Below, piece by piece: positions 23,084 to 31,338 of a stretch of 64,000 nucleotides of DNA (the first letter of the stretch is position 1; each line of letters opens with the position of its first letter). Both the position numbers and the translations under genes were made by a program. Origin of the DNA: Bacteroidia bacterium (lineage in GTDB: Bacteria; Bacteroidota; Bacteroidia; J057); the NCBI GenBank assembly GCA_041391665.1, contig JAWKNO010000003.1, positions 1,736,001-1,800,000 of the forward strand, read 5' to 3'. The notes under the pieces are model-generated. The model was not told the origin of the DNA. It saw only the letters and a program-made list of their open reading frames with translations, and did no database searches.

Positions 23084-25348
23084 TCAATTCCCCGCCAAAA
23101 CAACTTTTACCAGTCCAACATGCGCTTCGCTGCTGATCCGAAGAAAATACACACCCGGAGCCTGGCCCGAAAGATCGAGCTGAAACTGGCTGCCCATTCC
23201 CCGCATTTCGCCCACTTTCTGCCCCATCGCCGTGAATAGGGTGATTTCAGACTGACCCGTAACCGCATACCTGCTGTCCCACACCACTTCTATGACACCC
23301 GCAGTAGGATTCGGGTACACCTTTATGGTTTCTCGGTTCAGTTCGCGGCCGATCGCGACGGACTGCATCGTGTCAGGTCTTCGGGTAGCCAGCATAATGC
23401 CCCCGCGCTCATTGCCAATGAGCAGCGTGTTTTTGCCCGAAGTGTCAAGAACTGCCCCGGCAGGGGCTGAATACCAGCCAAACTGATAGTCGCTGAGATA
23501 GCCGGTCCGATATACCGTATCAGTCAGCGCATTGGAAAAATTTTCATATATCGACACCTTACCGGCTTCTGCTCCGACCAGCAATTCGTCATCACTATCA
23601 TCATCGATATTGATAAAAAAGGGCTTCGCTGCACCTGAGAAAAACGAGCCAAATGAATTGGCCTCCTTGATTTTTCCCCATTCTTTGGTGACCAGACTCA
23701 ACTGCATGGAGGTAGAATCGCCATTATTCTGGTAAAAATATATCTGCCCGAAAGCATTGCCGACAAACAGGTCAAGGTCTTTATCTTTGTCGATATCATA
23801 AAAAGTCGGCCCGCTCAGCGATCCAACATCAATGGAATCACCATCGATCGTGCGAATAAACGGGTCTGCAGCAAGCTGAAAATTGGCGGGAGTGCCCGGT
23901 GAAGCCACATTCTGAAAGTACACCAAAGTCCCAAGGGAATTTCCCAAAACCAGATCTTTGTCGCCGTCACCATCCAGGTCGCCAAAAGCAGGCGCCGCAA
24001 AATAAATCTGCTGCGTAAGGCTGTTTAACCCCAGATAATCGCGGTTTTTGAGTTTAAAGGCGGGTACTTCAGGCGTACCGATATTTTCGTAAAGATGAAA
24101 CTGAATCTCCATCTTAAAAGTATCCTGAAATTTGTAAATCGTCAGGCCTCCGCCAACTACAAAATCCATCAGCCCGTCGTTGTTATAGTCAAAAAAGGCA
24201 GGAGCCGCTTTTTCTCCCACATCGAGATGGTCGCCGGTGATAAATCCGCGTTCTTCAAACCGGAAGTCCACAAAATTGTCCAGTCCCTCATTGAGATAGA
24301 CTACCGAACCGTTGATGTTTTCACCTACTGTAGGTTCATTAGGCGTAATGACCAGATCGCGGATCTGATCGTTGTTGAGGTCCAGGTGAAAAAATGCGGG
24401 AAACATCTGCACATCAATGGAAGAATCTGACTGCGGATAATCGTACTCCACCGAGGTCATAAACGCATGGTCAATTTCACCGCCATTTTTCAGCAGGGCT
24501 GCGGTAGAATAGGAAACATCTCCAATAAGACAATCCACCAGAGAGTCGGCATCGGTATCGAGTACCAGCAGGGTTGTACCCGAATGCCGGGATCCCCCTA
24601 CACCTCCGCCATCTCCGCCACGAGGACAGAAGGTCGTGTCCGCGACCGTCAACTGATTGGTAGAATTGCTTTCAATAAAATGCCCCCAGCAGAATGATTC
24701 TTTGACAAAAACCATTGTATCGAGTGTACCAAAATCTTCCATTGCGCGGTTGCGGTGCAGGGCAACAAGGTTAAAGCCAGACTGCGTCCCGATAACGTCA
24801 AGATCTCCATCAAAATCCACATCCACAATCGCAGGAATATCTGTGCGGTCCTGATAGAGAGTTTGAAGGTTATTGGAAAGGGATTTTAGCCGGTCATAGG
24901 CGAGTTCAAAACCAATAGAATCCCCGCCGTAAATGATATTCTTATACACCGCAATATTTTCGCCGGAACCTGCTCCGCAAAAAACATCTTCCCTTCCATC
25001 GCCGTTGTAGTCTGCCAGTAACATCCACTGGGTACAATGGCAACTGTCAAACCGCGATTCATAGGCGGGTGCATAATCGTAGCGAACTTCCCCCACGTTT
25101 CCGGTATTGAGGTAGGTAGTAAATTTTTCGCCGTCCCGGTTGAATACGACAAGATCCTTTTTCCCGTCAAAGTTCAGATCAACATTGGCAAATTGTGTAT
25201 TATTATTTCCACCACCCCAGGCATACTTCAGGCTTTTGCCGGCTTCATCTTTTACAGAAATCCCATTACTCAGATGATAATTTTGTGCCTGAAAACACAA
25301 TGGCATAACAATGGCCGTGGAAAAAAGGAAAAATCGAAGAAGCTGCAT
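23084..25348 (-). CDS. FG-GAP/VCBS-repeat secreted protein with type IX sorting domain
   Basis: The 754-residue protein has a signal peptide (ending near CFQAQ), at least six FG-GAP/VCBS calcium-binding repeats (DLNFDGKKDLVVFN, DVDFDGDLDVIG, DYNNDGLMDFVVGG, DLDGDGDKDLVLGN, DIDKDKDLDLFVGN, NIDDDSDDELLVGA) and a C-terminal T9SS type A domain (VYPNPTAGVIEV to APGVYFLRI). The repeats form a beta-propeller. It would be exported by the Por/Spr system to the cell surface. No catalytic domain is visible, so adhesion or substrate binding is likely. A single-gene unit. Confidence 0.9.
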   Translation of the reverse strand: MQLLRFFLFSTAIVMPLCFQAQNYHLSNGISVKDEAGKSLKYAWGGGNNNTQFANVDLNFDGKKDLVVFNRDGEKFTTYLNTGNVGEVRYDYAPAYESRFDSCHCTQWMLLADYNGDGREDVFCGAGSGENIAVYKNIIYGGDSIGFELAYDRLKSLSNNLQTLYQDRTDIPAIVDVDFDGDLDVIGTQSGFNLVALHRNRAMEDFGTLDTMVFVKESFCWGHFIESNSTNQLTVADTTFCPRGGDGGGVGGSRHSGTTLLVLDTDADSLVDCLIGDVSYSTAALLKNGGEIDHAFMTSVEYDYPQSDSSIDVQMFPAFFHLDLNNDQIRDLVITPNEPTVGENINGSVVYLNEGLDNFVDFRFEERGFITGDHLDVGEKAAPAFFDYNNDGLMDFVVGGGLTIYKFQDTFKMEIQFHLYENIGTPEVPAFKLKNRDYLGLNSLTQQIYFAAPAFGDLDGDGDKDLVLGNSLGTLVYFQNVASPGTPANFQLAADPFIRTIDGDSIDVGSLSGPTFYDIDKDKDLDLFVGNAFGQIYFYQNNGDSTSMQLSLVTKEWGKIKEANSFGSFFSGAAKPFFINIDDDSDDELLVGAEAGKVSIYENFSNALTDTVYRTGYLSDYQFGWYSAPAGAVLDTSGKNTLLIGNERGGIMLATRRPDTMQSVAIGRELNRETIKVYPNPTAGVIEVVWDSRYAVTGQSEITLFTAMGQKVGEMRGMGSQFQLDLSGQAPGVYFLRISSEAHVGLVKVVLAGN

Positions 25349-25414
25349 CTTGTTTTTGTGTTAAAAATACAAAAGAATTACAAGCAAATTACTCAAAGCC
25401 CTAACTTCGCATCT

Positions 25415-26728
25415 ATGATTGAGATCACAGAACTACTTACATTATTTCATAAATACCCTTCCGTAACCACCGATACACGGAAAGTGCAGCCTGGCGATAT
25501 TTTCTTTGCGCTCCGCGGAGAGAAATTTGACGGCAATTCCTATGCTGCTGCGGCACTTGAAAAAGGAGCAGTCAAAGCTGTCATCGATAATCCCGATTAT
25601 GCTGTGCCGGGCGATGATCGTTACCTACTCACTGACCATTCACTGAAAACTTTACAGGATCTGGCCCGGGCCTGGCGTCGCAGCTTTGATATTCCGGTTT
25701 TGGCGATTACCGGTACCAATGGCAAAACCACCAGTAAAGAACTGGTTTATGCAGCCATCTCAAAGGGGAAAAAAACGTGGGCCACTTCCGGAAATTTCAA
25801 CAATCACATCGGCGTACCGCTCACCCTCCTTGGGATGCCCCGCGACACAGAAATCGCGATAGTAGAAATGGGGGCCAATCAGCCCGGAGATATAAAAGAA
25901 CTGGTGGAAATTGCCGAACCTACCCATGGGATGATTACCAATATAGGCTATGCCCATCTGGAGCGATTTCTGAGCATCAATGGTGTACAGAAAACAAAGG
26001 GAGAAATGTTTGACTATATCCGCCAGTATGGGGGAACTATTTTCCTCAACGAAACCGACGAGCGGGTAAAAACAGTTGCGGCGGGTATTGATGCCAAAGT
26101 AACCTTTGGTACAGAATCTTCTGACTACTTTTATAAGCTCCGGGAGCACTCCCTCCATCAAATGACCGTGGAAGTATGGAAAAAAAATAACCCGGAACCC
26201 TGGCTTATTCATGCCAAAATCACAGGGCTTCACAACTGTATGAACATCCTCGCGGCCGTAGCGGTAGCAGATACCCTGGGTATAAGCAAAACCAATATCT
26301 GCGATGGGCTGGAAGCCTATATTCCCTCCAACAACCGGAGCCAGATCGTCGAACGCGAAACTTACAAAATCTGGCTCGACGCCTATAATGCAAATCCTTC
26401 CTCGATGCGGGCGGCGATTTCCAATCTGTTTTCCATTCAGCAAGATCATGTGGTACTTATTCTCGGCGATATGTTTGAGCTGGGAGAAAATGAGATCCCC
26501 CTCCACGAAGAACTGGGACAGTTTGTCAATCAGTTTTCACCAGCATTGACAATTGGCATTGGCCCGCTGATGAAACATACCATTGCTAAGGTAAATGGAC
26601 CGAAACAATGGTTTCCAGGTGTAGATGAAGCAAAAGAAGCCGTTGTAACTGCGGTCAAAACAGCTAAGCTGGTTCTGCTGAAAGGTTCACGCGGAATGGC
26701 TTTGGAGCGATTGGCAGGAGATATCTGA
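25415..26728 (+). CDS. murF: UDP-N-acetylmuramoyl-tripeptide--D-alanyl-D-alanine ligase
   Basis: The start at 25415 gives a 437-residue enzyme beginning MIEITELL; the same frame is open back to 25037, but that stretch is antisense to the preceding gene and not MurF-like. Features are TTDTRKVQPGDIFFAL (substrate domain), the ATP loop ITGTNGKTTSKE, EMGANQPGDI, and DAYNANPSSMRAA in the C-terminal domain. It adds D-Ala-D-Ala to UDP-MurNAc-tripeptide in the cytoplasm, the last soluble step of peptidoglycan precursor synthesis. It stands apart from any mur cluster. The M1 peptidase gene follows after 18 bp. Confidence 0.95.
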   Translation: MIEITELLTLFHKYPSVTTDTRKVQPGDIFFALRGEKFDGNSYAAAALEKGAVKAVIDNPDYAVPGDDRYLLTDHSLKTLQDLARAWRRSFDIPVLAITGTNGKTTSKELVYAAISKGKKTWATSGNFNNHIGVPLTLLGMPRDTEIAIVEMGANQPGDIKELVEIAEPTHGMITNIGYAHLERFLSINGVQKTKGEMFDYIRQYGGTIFLNETDERVKTVAAGIDAKVTFGTESSDYFYKLREHSLHQMTVEVWKKNNPEPWLIHAKITGLHNCMNILAAVAVADTLGISKTNICDGLEAYIPSNNRSQIVERETYKIWLDAYNANPSSMRAAISNLFSIQQDHVVLILGDMFELGENEIPLHEELGQFVNQFSPALTIGIGPLMKHTIAKVNGPKQWFPGVDEAKEAVVTAVKTAKLVLLKGSRGMALERLAGDI

Positions 26729-26746
26729 TTTGCCTATCTTTAGATT

Positions 26747-28351
26747 ATGAAACGAATTCTGGTATTCTGTATAATTGGGGTATCGCTGGTTGCAGCCGCG
26801 TTTGCCCAGCCCTTTCCCGATCCGGCCATTGACGTACAACAATACGTTTTCAGACTGGAAATCAATGATCAAAACGCCGAAATCAAAGGCAAAGCCACGA
26901 TAGCGGTTCGGTTTACAAAGGAGGGCATTGAGACATTCTCCCTCGACCTGGTCAATCAATCTTCGGCTACGGTCAAAAAGGGCATGAAAGTAACCACAAT
27001 CAGGCTTGATTCGCAGGAAGTCGCTTTTACCCATCGGATGAACCGTATCGAGATTCAGCTGGCGACATCACCCGCGGCCGGTAGTGTAAAAACATTTGTC
27101 ATCCAATACGAAGGCATTCCCGCTGACGGGCTCATCATCTCTGAAAATCTGTACGGGAATAAAACTTTTTTTGGAGACAACTGGCCCAACCGCGCACACA
27201 ACTGGCTGCCGGTAGTCGATCATCCGCTGGATAAAGCCTTGGTTTCCTTTGAGATCATCGCTCCGCAAAAATATCAGGTCATCGCCAATGGCGCACTGAA
27301 AGAAGAGACCGATCTGGGCGATGGCACCCGCCTTACCCGCTGGGAAAGCAATGTGCCCCTTCCAACCAAAGTAATGGTTTTTGGTGCAGCGGAGTTTGCG
27401 GTCCAATATATCGGAGACCTCCACCATATACCCGTTTCAAGTTGGGTTTACCCCCAAAACCGCGAAGCAGGCTTTTATGACTATACGCTCGCGATGAAGG
27501 TGTTGACCTTTATGGATGAATATATCGGGCCTTACCCCTACGAAAAACTCGCCAACGTACAATCCACCACCCGTTACGGCGGAATGGAAAACGCATCCAA
27601 TATTTTTTATGCAGAAAATTCCATTACCGGTGAGCGCACATCGGAAGAACTGATTGCACATGAAATTGCCCACCAGTGGTTTGGAAATTCAGCCTCAGAA
27701 GCGAGTTGGTACCATATCTGGCTCAGTGAGGGATTTGCCACCTACCTGAAACACCTGTACATGGAAGCCGCTTATGGGGAGAAGAAACTGGCAGAAGGCA
27801 TGGCGGTTGACAGAGAAACCATTTTTCAAAGCGGGCCCAACGTTCCCATCGTCAACGAAAATATCACCAATCTCAATCACCTGCTCAATGTAAACTCCTA
27901 TGAAAAAGGCGGATGGGTTTTGCATATGCTGAGACAAGAAGTAGGCGATGAAGCCTTTCACAAGGGGATTCGCACCTATTACGACAAGTACAAACTGAAC
28001 AATGCGCTGACAGATGACTTCAGGAAGGTAATGGAAGAGGTTTCGGGAAAAGAATTAAAACCATTTTTTGACCAGTGGCTGTTCCGCGCCGGAAATCCGA
28101 AGCTGGAAACAGGGTGGAAATACGATACCAAAAAGAAAAAACTAGTCGTAACGATAAACCAGACACAGGCCGCAGCGCCATTTGTTTTTCCACTTGAGAT
28201 CGGTTTGTTATATGAAGGAAATGATACACCCGAAATAGTAAAAATATCCGTATCAAAGAAGCAGGAAACATTCGAACTAAGTGTAAAAACCCAACCAGCG
28301 AAAGTCGTTTTGGACCCCGGTGTGAAGCTGCTGTTTGAAGTCGGGAAATAA
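26747..28351 (+). CDS. M1-family zinc aminopeptidase, secreted
   Basis: This 534-residue protein has a signal peptide (ending near AAAFAQ), the exopeptidase motif GGMENAS, and the zinc motif HEIAHQWFG at about 305-313 with the third ligand Glu 18-19 residues later in LSEGFATY. It cleaves N-terminal residues from peptides, here in the periplasm or outside. It is much shorter than the roughly 850-900-residue classical aminopeptidase N: the large C-terminal helical domain is missing, as in many Bacteroidota paralogues. A short beta domain follows the catalytic part. It lies 18 bp behind murF, so co-transcription is possible. Confidence 0.92.
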   Translation: MKRILVFCIIGVSLVAAAFAQPFPDPAIDVQQYVFRLEINDQNAEIKGKATIAVRFTKEGIETFSLDLVNQSSATVKKGMKVTTIRLDSQEVAFTHRMNRIEIQLATSPAAGSVKTFVIQYEGIPADGLIISENLYGNKTFFGDNWPNRAHNWLPVVDHPLDKALVSFEIIAPQKYQVIANGALKEETDLGDGTRLTRWESNVPLPTKVMVFGAAEFAVQYIGDLHHIPVSSWVYPQNREAGFYDYTLAMKVLTFMDEYIGPYPYEKLANVQSTTRYGGMENASNIFYAENSITGERTSEELIAHEIAHQWFGNSASEASWYHIWLSEGFATYLKHLYMEAAYGEKKLAEGMAVDRETIFQSGPNVPIVNENITNLNHLLNVNSYEKGGWVLHMLRQEVGDEAFHKGIRTYYDKYKLNNALTDDFRKVMEEVSGKELKPFFDQWLFRAGNPKLETGWKYDTKKKKLVVTINQTQAAAPFVFPLEIGLLYEGNDTPEIVKISVSKKQETFELSVKTQPAKVVLDPGVKLLFEVGK

Positions 28352-28374
28352 ACAATCAGAAAAAATCGGAAAAC

Positions 28375-28402
28375 AAAAAAGGCTGTCAGAACAGACAGCC
28401 TT
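28375..28402. terminator. hairpin terminator shared by tRNA-Leu (minus) and the M1 peptidase gene (plus)
   Basis: AAGGCTGTC (28379-28387) pairs with GACAGCCTT (28394-28402) around a 6-base loop. On the minus strand a run of T residues follows (plus-strand A run from 28375), making a strong terminator 9 bases after the tRNA. On the plus strand GGTTTTTG follows. Confidence 0.85.
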
Positions 28403-28410
28403 GGTTTTTG

Positions 28411-28494
28411 TGCGGATGAGAGGACTCGAACCTCCACAGGATTACTCCCACTAGAACCTGAATCTAGCGCGTCTACCAATTCCGCCACATCCGC
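28411..28494 (-). tRNA. tRNA-Leu (anticodon CAG)
   Basis: On the minus strand GCGGATG (28494-28488) pairs with CATCCGC at the 3' end, followed by discriminator A. The anticodon stem CTAGA/TCTAG holds loop TTCAGGT with anticodon CAG. A class II variable arm and a T-loop GGTTCGAGTCC are present. The CCA is not encoded. It is 84 bases long. Confidence 0.96.
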
Positions 28495-28509
28495 TTTTTT
28501 CAGGGTTTG

Positions 28510-28541
28510 CAAATATATGACTAAAAACCTGAACTGAGCAA
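28510..28541 (-). promoter_or_regulatory. Bacteroidota-type promoter of tRNA-Leu
   Basis: On the minus strand TTG (28541-28539), a 21 bp spacer and TATATTTG (28517-28510) fit the consensus. The box ends 15 bp before the tRNA. Confidence 0.65.
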
Positions 28542-28640
28542 GAATTTTTTCAATTTCGGGTATGAATTGTGACCATCTGCGCGTTGTTTTAACAGGGTAG
28601 GGAATAAATCGTTACTTTTACCTAACCAAACCCGCCACCG

Positions 28641-29204
28641 ATGAAAAAACTGATACTTGTATGTTCGTTTTTCCTGGTAGCCTTCACAGGATACAGCCAG
28701 AAAATACTGGCATTGGAGAATGTCAATAAGCTCAAAAGGATCAAGTATTTTCCCGGCGACTATATACGTTTTCAGGGAAGAGATGGCGACGCAAAATACT
28801 ACGGCATTATCGAAAGCGTGGACGACTCTATGCTGGTGCTGATCAAAACGGTGAAATATGCCAACTCCGGTGACGAAACCAATACCACCTACAAAGACTA
28901 TGTGCCCATTCGGGAGATCGGGGTGGTTTACAACACCGAAAAAACCTACTGGCAATATTTCAAAAATATGTACTCTGCCACAGCCATGGTATCTGGCGGA
29001 GTATTGATCGGAGGTACGAGTATCAACACCCTGCTGGAAAATGACATGCCCGACCCACAGAGTCTGTTGATTGCCACGGGAATACTATTCAGCGGCCTGA
29101 TTGTCAGGTATATCGGCAGAGACAAATACAAAGTCGGCGGCGACCGCCGCTGGCAGGTAAGAGCCATGGAACCGATCGTCGAAGGGGATCGCGGCTGGGA
29201 ATAG
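28641..29204 (+). CDS. hypothetical secreted/membrane protein
   Basis: This 187-residue protein has a signal peptide (MKKLILVCSFFLVAFTGYSQ), a beta-rich domain of about 90 residues (FPGDYIRFQGRDGDAKYYGIIESVDDS) and two hydrophobic segments (SATAMVSGGVLIGG and SLLIATGILFSGLIV) before a charged tail. The first domain resembles the small modules that open other Bacteroidota envelope proteins. It is a single-gene unit between tRNA-Leu and the Uma2 gene. I do not recognise a family. Confidence 0.7.
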   Translation: MKKLILVCSFFLVAFTGYSQKILALENVNKLKRIKYFPGDYIRFQGRDGDAKYYGIIESVDDSMLVLIKTVKYANSGDETNTTYKDYVPIREIGVVYNTEKTYWQYFKNMYSATAMVSGGVLIGGTSINTLLENDMPDPQSLLIATGILFSGLIVRYIGRDKYKVGGDRRWQVRAMEPIVEGDRGWE

Positions 29205-29279
29205 CGAATTGCCAAAATATTCAAATTGCTTTACGATCTCCCGGTTATTTTCTAAATTGTAGATAGAAAACTGGATTGA

Positions 29280-29858
29280 ATGAAAAGCGCAGTAAATGAT
29301 ATCTCAGAAGTTCTCGTTTACGAAATGGTAAACGGAATACCGGTTTATTACCGGGGTTACAAGGATTATCTGAAAGGAACAAAAAACCTTGATGAAATTA
29401 TGGGTAGCAGTTATTTACAGGCGCTTATCAGTACACAACTGATTATTTTGTTGAGCCAGTTGCTTGACCCAGCAAAATTTCGGATACTTTCCAATGAAAT
29501 TGGCCTTAAATTCAGTAAAAAATCATGGAGGGCTGCAGATATAGCGATCTATGAAAAGGATCAATTGGCCAATATTCCTATCGAAAACAAATACCTCGAA
29601 ATACCTCCCAAAGTAGTCATCGAGATTGATACCAAAGCCGAGATGGATGAGATTCAGAATCCATTGGGATATTACCAGGAAAAGACGGACCAACTCCTGA
29701 GTTTTGGTGTAGAAAAAGTCATATGGATATTTACTGATACCCAGAAAATCATGGTTGCAACTCAGGGAGAGGACTGGCAGATTTTCCCATGGAATAAAGA
29801 ATTTGAAGTCCTGCCATCTGCCAACGTCAATATCGCTGTGATTATAGAAAGTGCTTAA
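29280..29858 (+). CDS. Uma2-family putative endonuclease
   Basis: The 192-residue protein fits the Uma2 (DUF820) family, which has a restriction-endonuclease-like core: a helical start (YKDYLKGTKNLDEIMGSS), then the beta core with the acidic and Lys positions in WRAADIAIYEKDQ and PPKVVIEIDTKAEMDE. Activity has rarely been shown for this family; many members may be decayed mobile elements or nuclease-fold binders. Its stop overlaps by 4 bp with the end of the convergent metallophosphoesterase gene. Confidence 0.82.
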   Translation: MKSAVNDISEVLVYEMVNGIPVYYRGYKDYLKGTKNLDEIMGSSYLQALISTQLIILLSQLLDPAKFRILSNEIGLKFSKKSWRAADIAIYEKDQLANIPIENKYLEIPPKVVIEIDTKAEMDEIQNPLGYYQEKTDQLLSFGVEKVIWIFTDTQKIMVATQGEDWQIFPWNKEFEVLPSANVNIAVIIESA

Positions 29859-31135
29859 CCCCGCTTCAACTCGATCACAGTAATCTCCGGCGGTATGCCT
29901 ATTCGACCGGGAAAACCGAGATACCCAAACCCCCGGTTTACATACAAATACTGGTTTTCGTGCCGGTAAAGATCCGCCCATTCTTCATAAACATATTGAA
30001 CCGGACTCCATTTAAAATCGCCGATTTCAACGCCAAACTGCATCCCATGCGTATGACCCGAAAAGGTCAGATCTATGTCAGGGTATTGGGGAATGACTTC
30101 TGCCCGCCAATGGCTCGGATCGTGTGAGAGCAGAACTTTGACAGGAATACTTTCTGTGCCCCGGTACGCCTCTGTCATTTTTCCATACTTTGGAAATCGG
30201 GCTTTTGCCCCCCAGTTTTCAATGCCCAGAATCGCAATTTTATCATCACCTTCTTTCAAAATACGGTGTTCATTCATCAAAATATCCCAACCCATCGCCC
30301 GGTGAATCTCCATCAGGGTCTGAAGATTTTTGACTTTGGCCTGTGCACTGGGCCAGGAAACGTAATCGCCGTAGTCATGATTGCCCAGAGTGGAATACAC
30401 ACCAAGCGGGGCGGAGACTTTATTAAATACCTCAATATAATCCCGCATCTCGTCAGCCTGATTGTTGACCAGGTCTCCGGTGAAAAGAATCACATCTGGT
30501 TTTTCTTTCATCAAGGTTTCCACCCCTCCTTTTACGGCCGTGCGGTTCCAGAAACTGCCTGAATGAATATCGCTGATCTGGCCAATGCTGATTCCGTCAA
30601 AGGATTTGGGAAGATTGGGCAGGAAAATGGTTTTTTTTCTGACCCGATAGTCATGCGCACCACTGATAATCCCCCACGAAATACCCGCAATTGGCACAGT
30701 AGCAGCAATCACGCCTGCTTTGGCCAGAAATTCAGATCGGGAGATCACCGGCACATCCGATACAGGAGCGGGCGGTGCGACATCCGTAACGGGTGCGGGA
30801 GTTGTTCCTGCTATTTTGTAATATATCCACTGGATCACCCGCCAGATTTCGTCAATTAACAGGAAAAATATCATGACAAACTTGGAGACATAGTTGGTAA
30901 AAATACCGACCATGATCGCTGTACGCACATTTCTCCCCAGCCAGTAAGGATCCACAAAATGATAGACAAACAGCCCGATCATCGTGAGGGCAGTTATACC
31001 CCAGTAAGCAGCGTGCAAATAGTAGCGGGTTGTATCGGAAAATCCCTGCGTCGCGGTTTTGATTCCCTGAAACACGTAATAATCGATAGTCAGAAGAATG
31101 AGCGCCAGCAAAGGAATGACGAGAAGTTTATTCAT
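29855..31135 (-). CDS. membrane-anchored metallophosphoesterase
   Basis: The 426-residue protein has about four N-terminal membrane segments (MNKLLVIPLLALILLTIDYY, ALTMIGLFVYHF, TAIMVGIFTNYV and VIAATVPIAGISW), a Pro/Ala-rich linker, then a calcineurin-like phosphoesterase domain with every metal motif: GQISDIHSG, LFTGDLVNN, TLGNHDYG, LSHDP, FSGHTHGMQ. It resembles the YaeI/YkuE branch that may hydrolyse lipid-linked phosphates such as UDP-diacylglucosamine. The catalytic domain probably faces the periplasm. Substrate unknown. Confidence 0.9.
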   Translation of the reverse strand: MNKLLVIPLLALILLTIDYYVFQGIKTATQGFSDTTRYYLHAAYWGITALTMIGLFVYHFVDPYWLGRNVRTAIMVGIFTNYVSKFVMIFFLLIDEIWRVIQWIYYKIAGTTPAPVTDVAPPAPVSDVPVISRSEFLAKAGVIAATVPIAGISWGIISGAHDYRVRKKTIFLPNLPKSFDGISIGQISDIHSGSFWNRTAVKGGVETLMKEKPDVILFTGDLVNNQADEMRDYIEVFNKVSAPLGVYSTLGNHDYGDYVSWPSAQAKVKNLQTLMEIHRAMGWDILMNEHRILKEGDDKIAILGIENWGAKARFPKYGKMTEAYRGTESIPVKVLLSHDPSHWRAEVIPQYPDIDLTFSGHTHGMQFGVEIGDFKWSPVQYVYEEWADLYRHENQYLYVNRGFGYLGFPGRIGIPPEITVIELKRG

Positions 31136-31295
31136 AAAAAGATTGCTTATCTAAAAACAACAGGATGGTTTTGTTGTAGTGACTGACTTGGCGGGAGAAT
31201 ATTTTATACGCTGAGAAGATTTCGGCAGATTTTTTGATGAAATCCGCATGTACAGGAAATATAACTGTTGGCAAACAAGTTTTGTTATTATATTT

Positions 31296-31303
31296 TATCT
31301 TTG
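31296..31303 (+). promoter_or_regulatory. -7 promoter box before the coiled-coil protein gene
   Basis: TATCTTTG matches TAnnTTTG and lies 35 bp before the ATG at 31339. It argues against the in-frame ATG at 31234 as the start. No good -33 element is seen at the usual spacing. Confidence 0.4.
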
Positions 31304-31338
31304 TCTCCTGGTTGTTTCCAGGGTTTACCTGGCGTAGC

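Noticed and set aside
25037..25414. Upstream extension of murF
   Set aside because: This stretch is antisense to the FG-GAP gene and MurF homology begins at the ATG at 25415.
27979..28512. A 177-residue minus-strand frame ending in the M1 peptidase gene
   Set aside because: Its start region is the tRNA-Leu gene and the rest is antisense to the peptidase.
31234..31338. Upstream start for the coiled-coil protein
   Set aside because: A -7 promoter box lies at 31296 inside it and a clean signal peptide begins at 31339.
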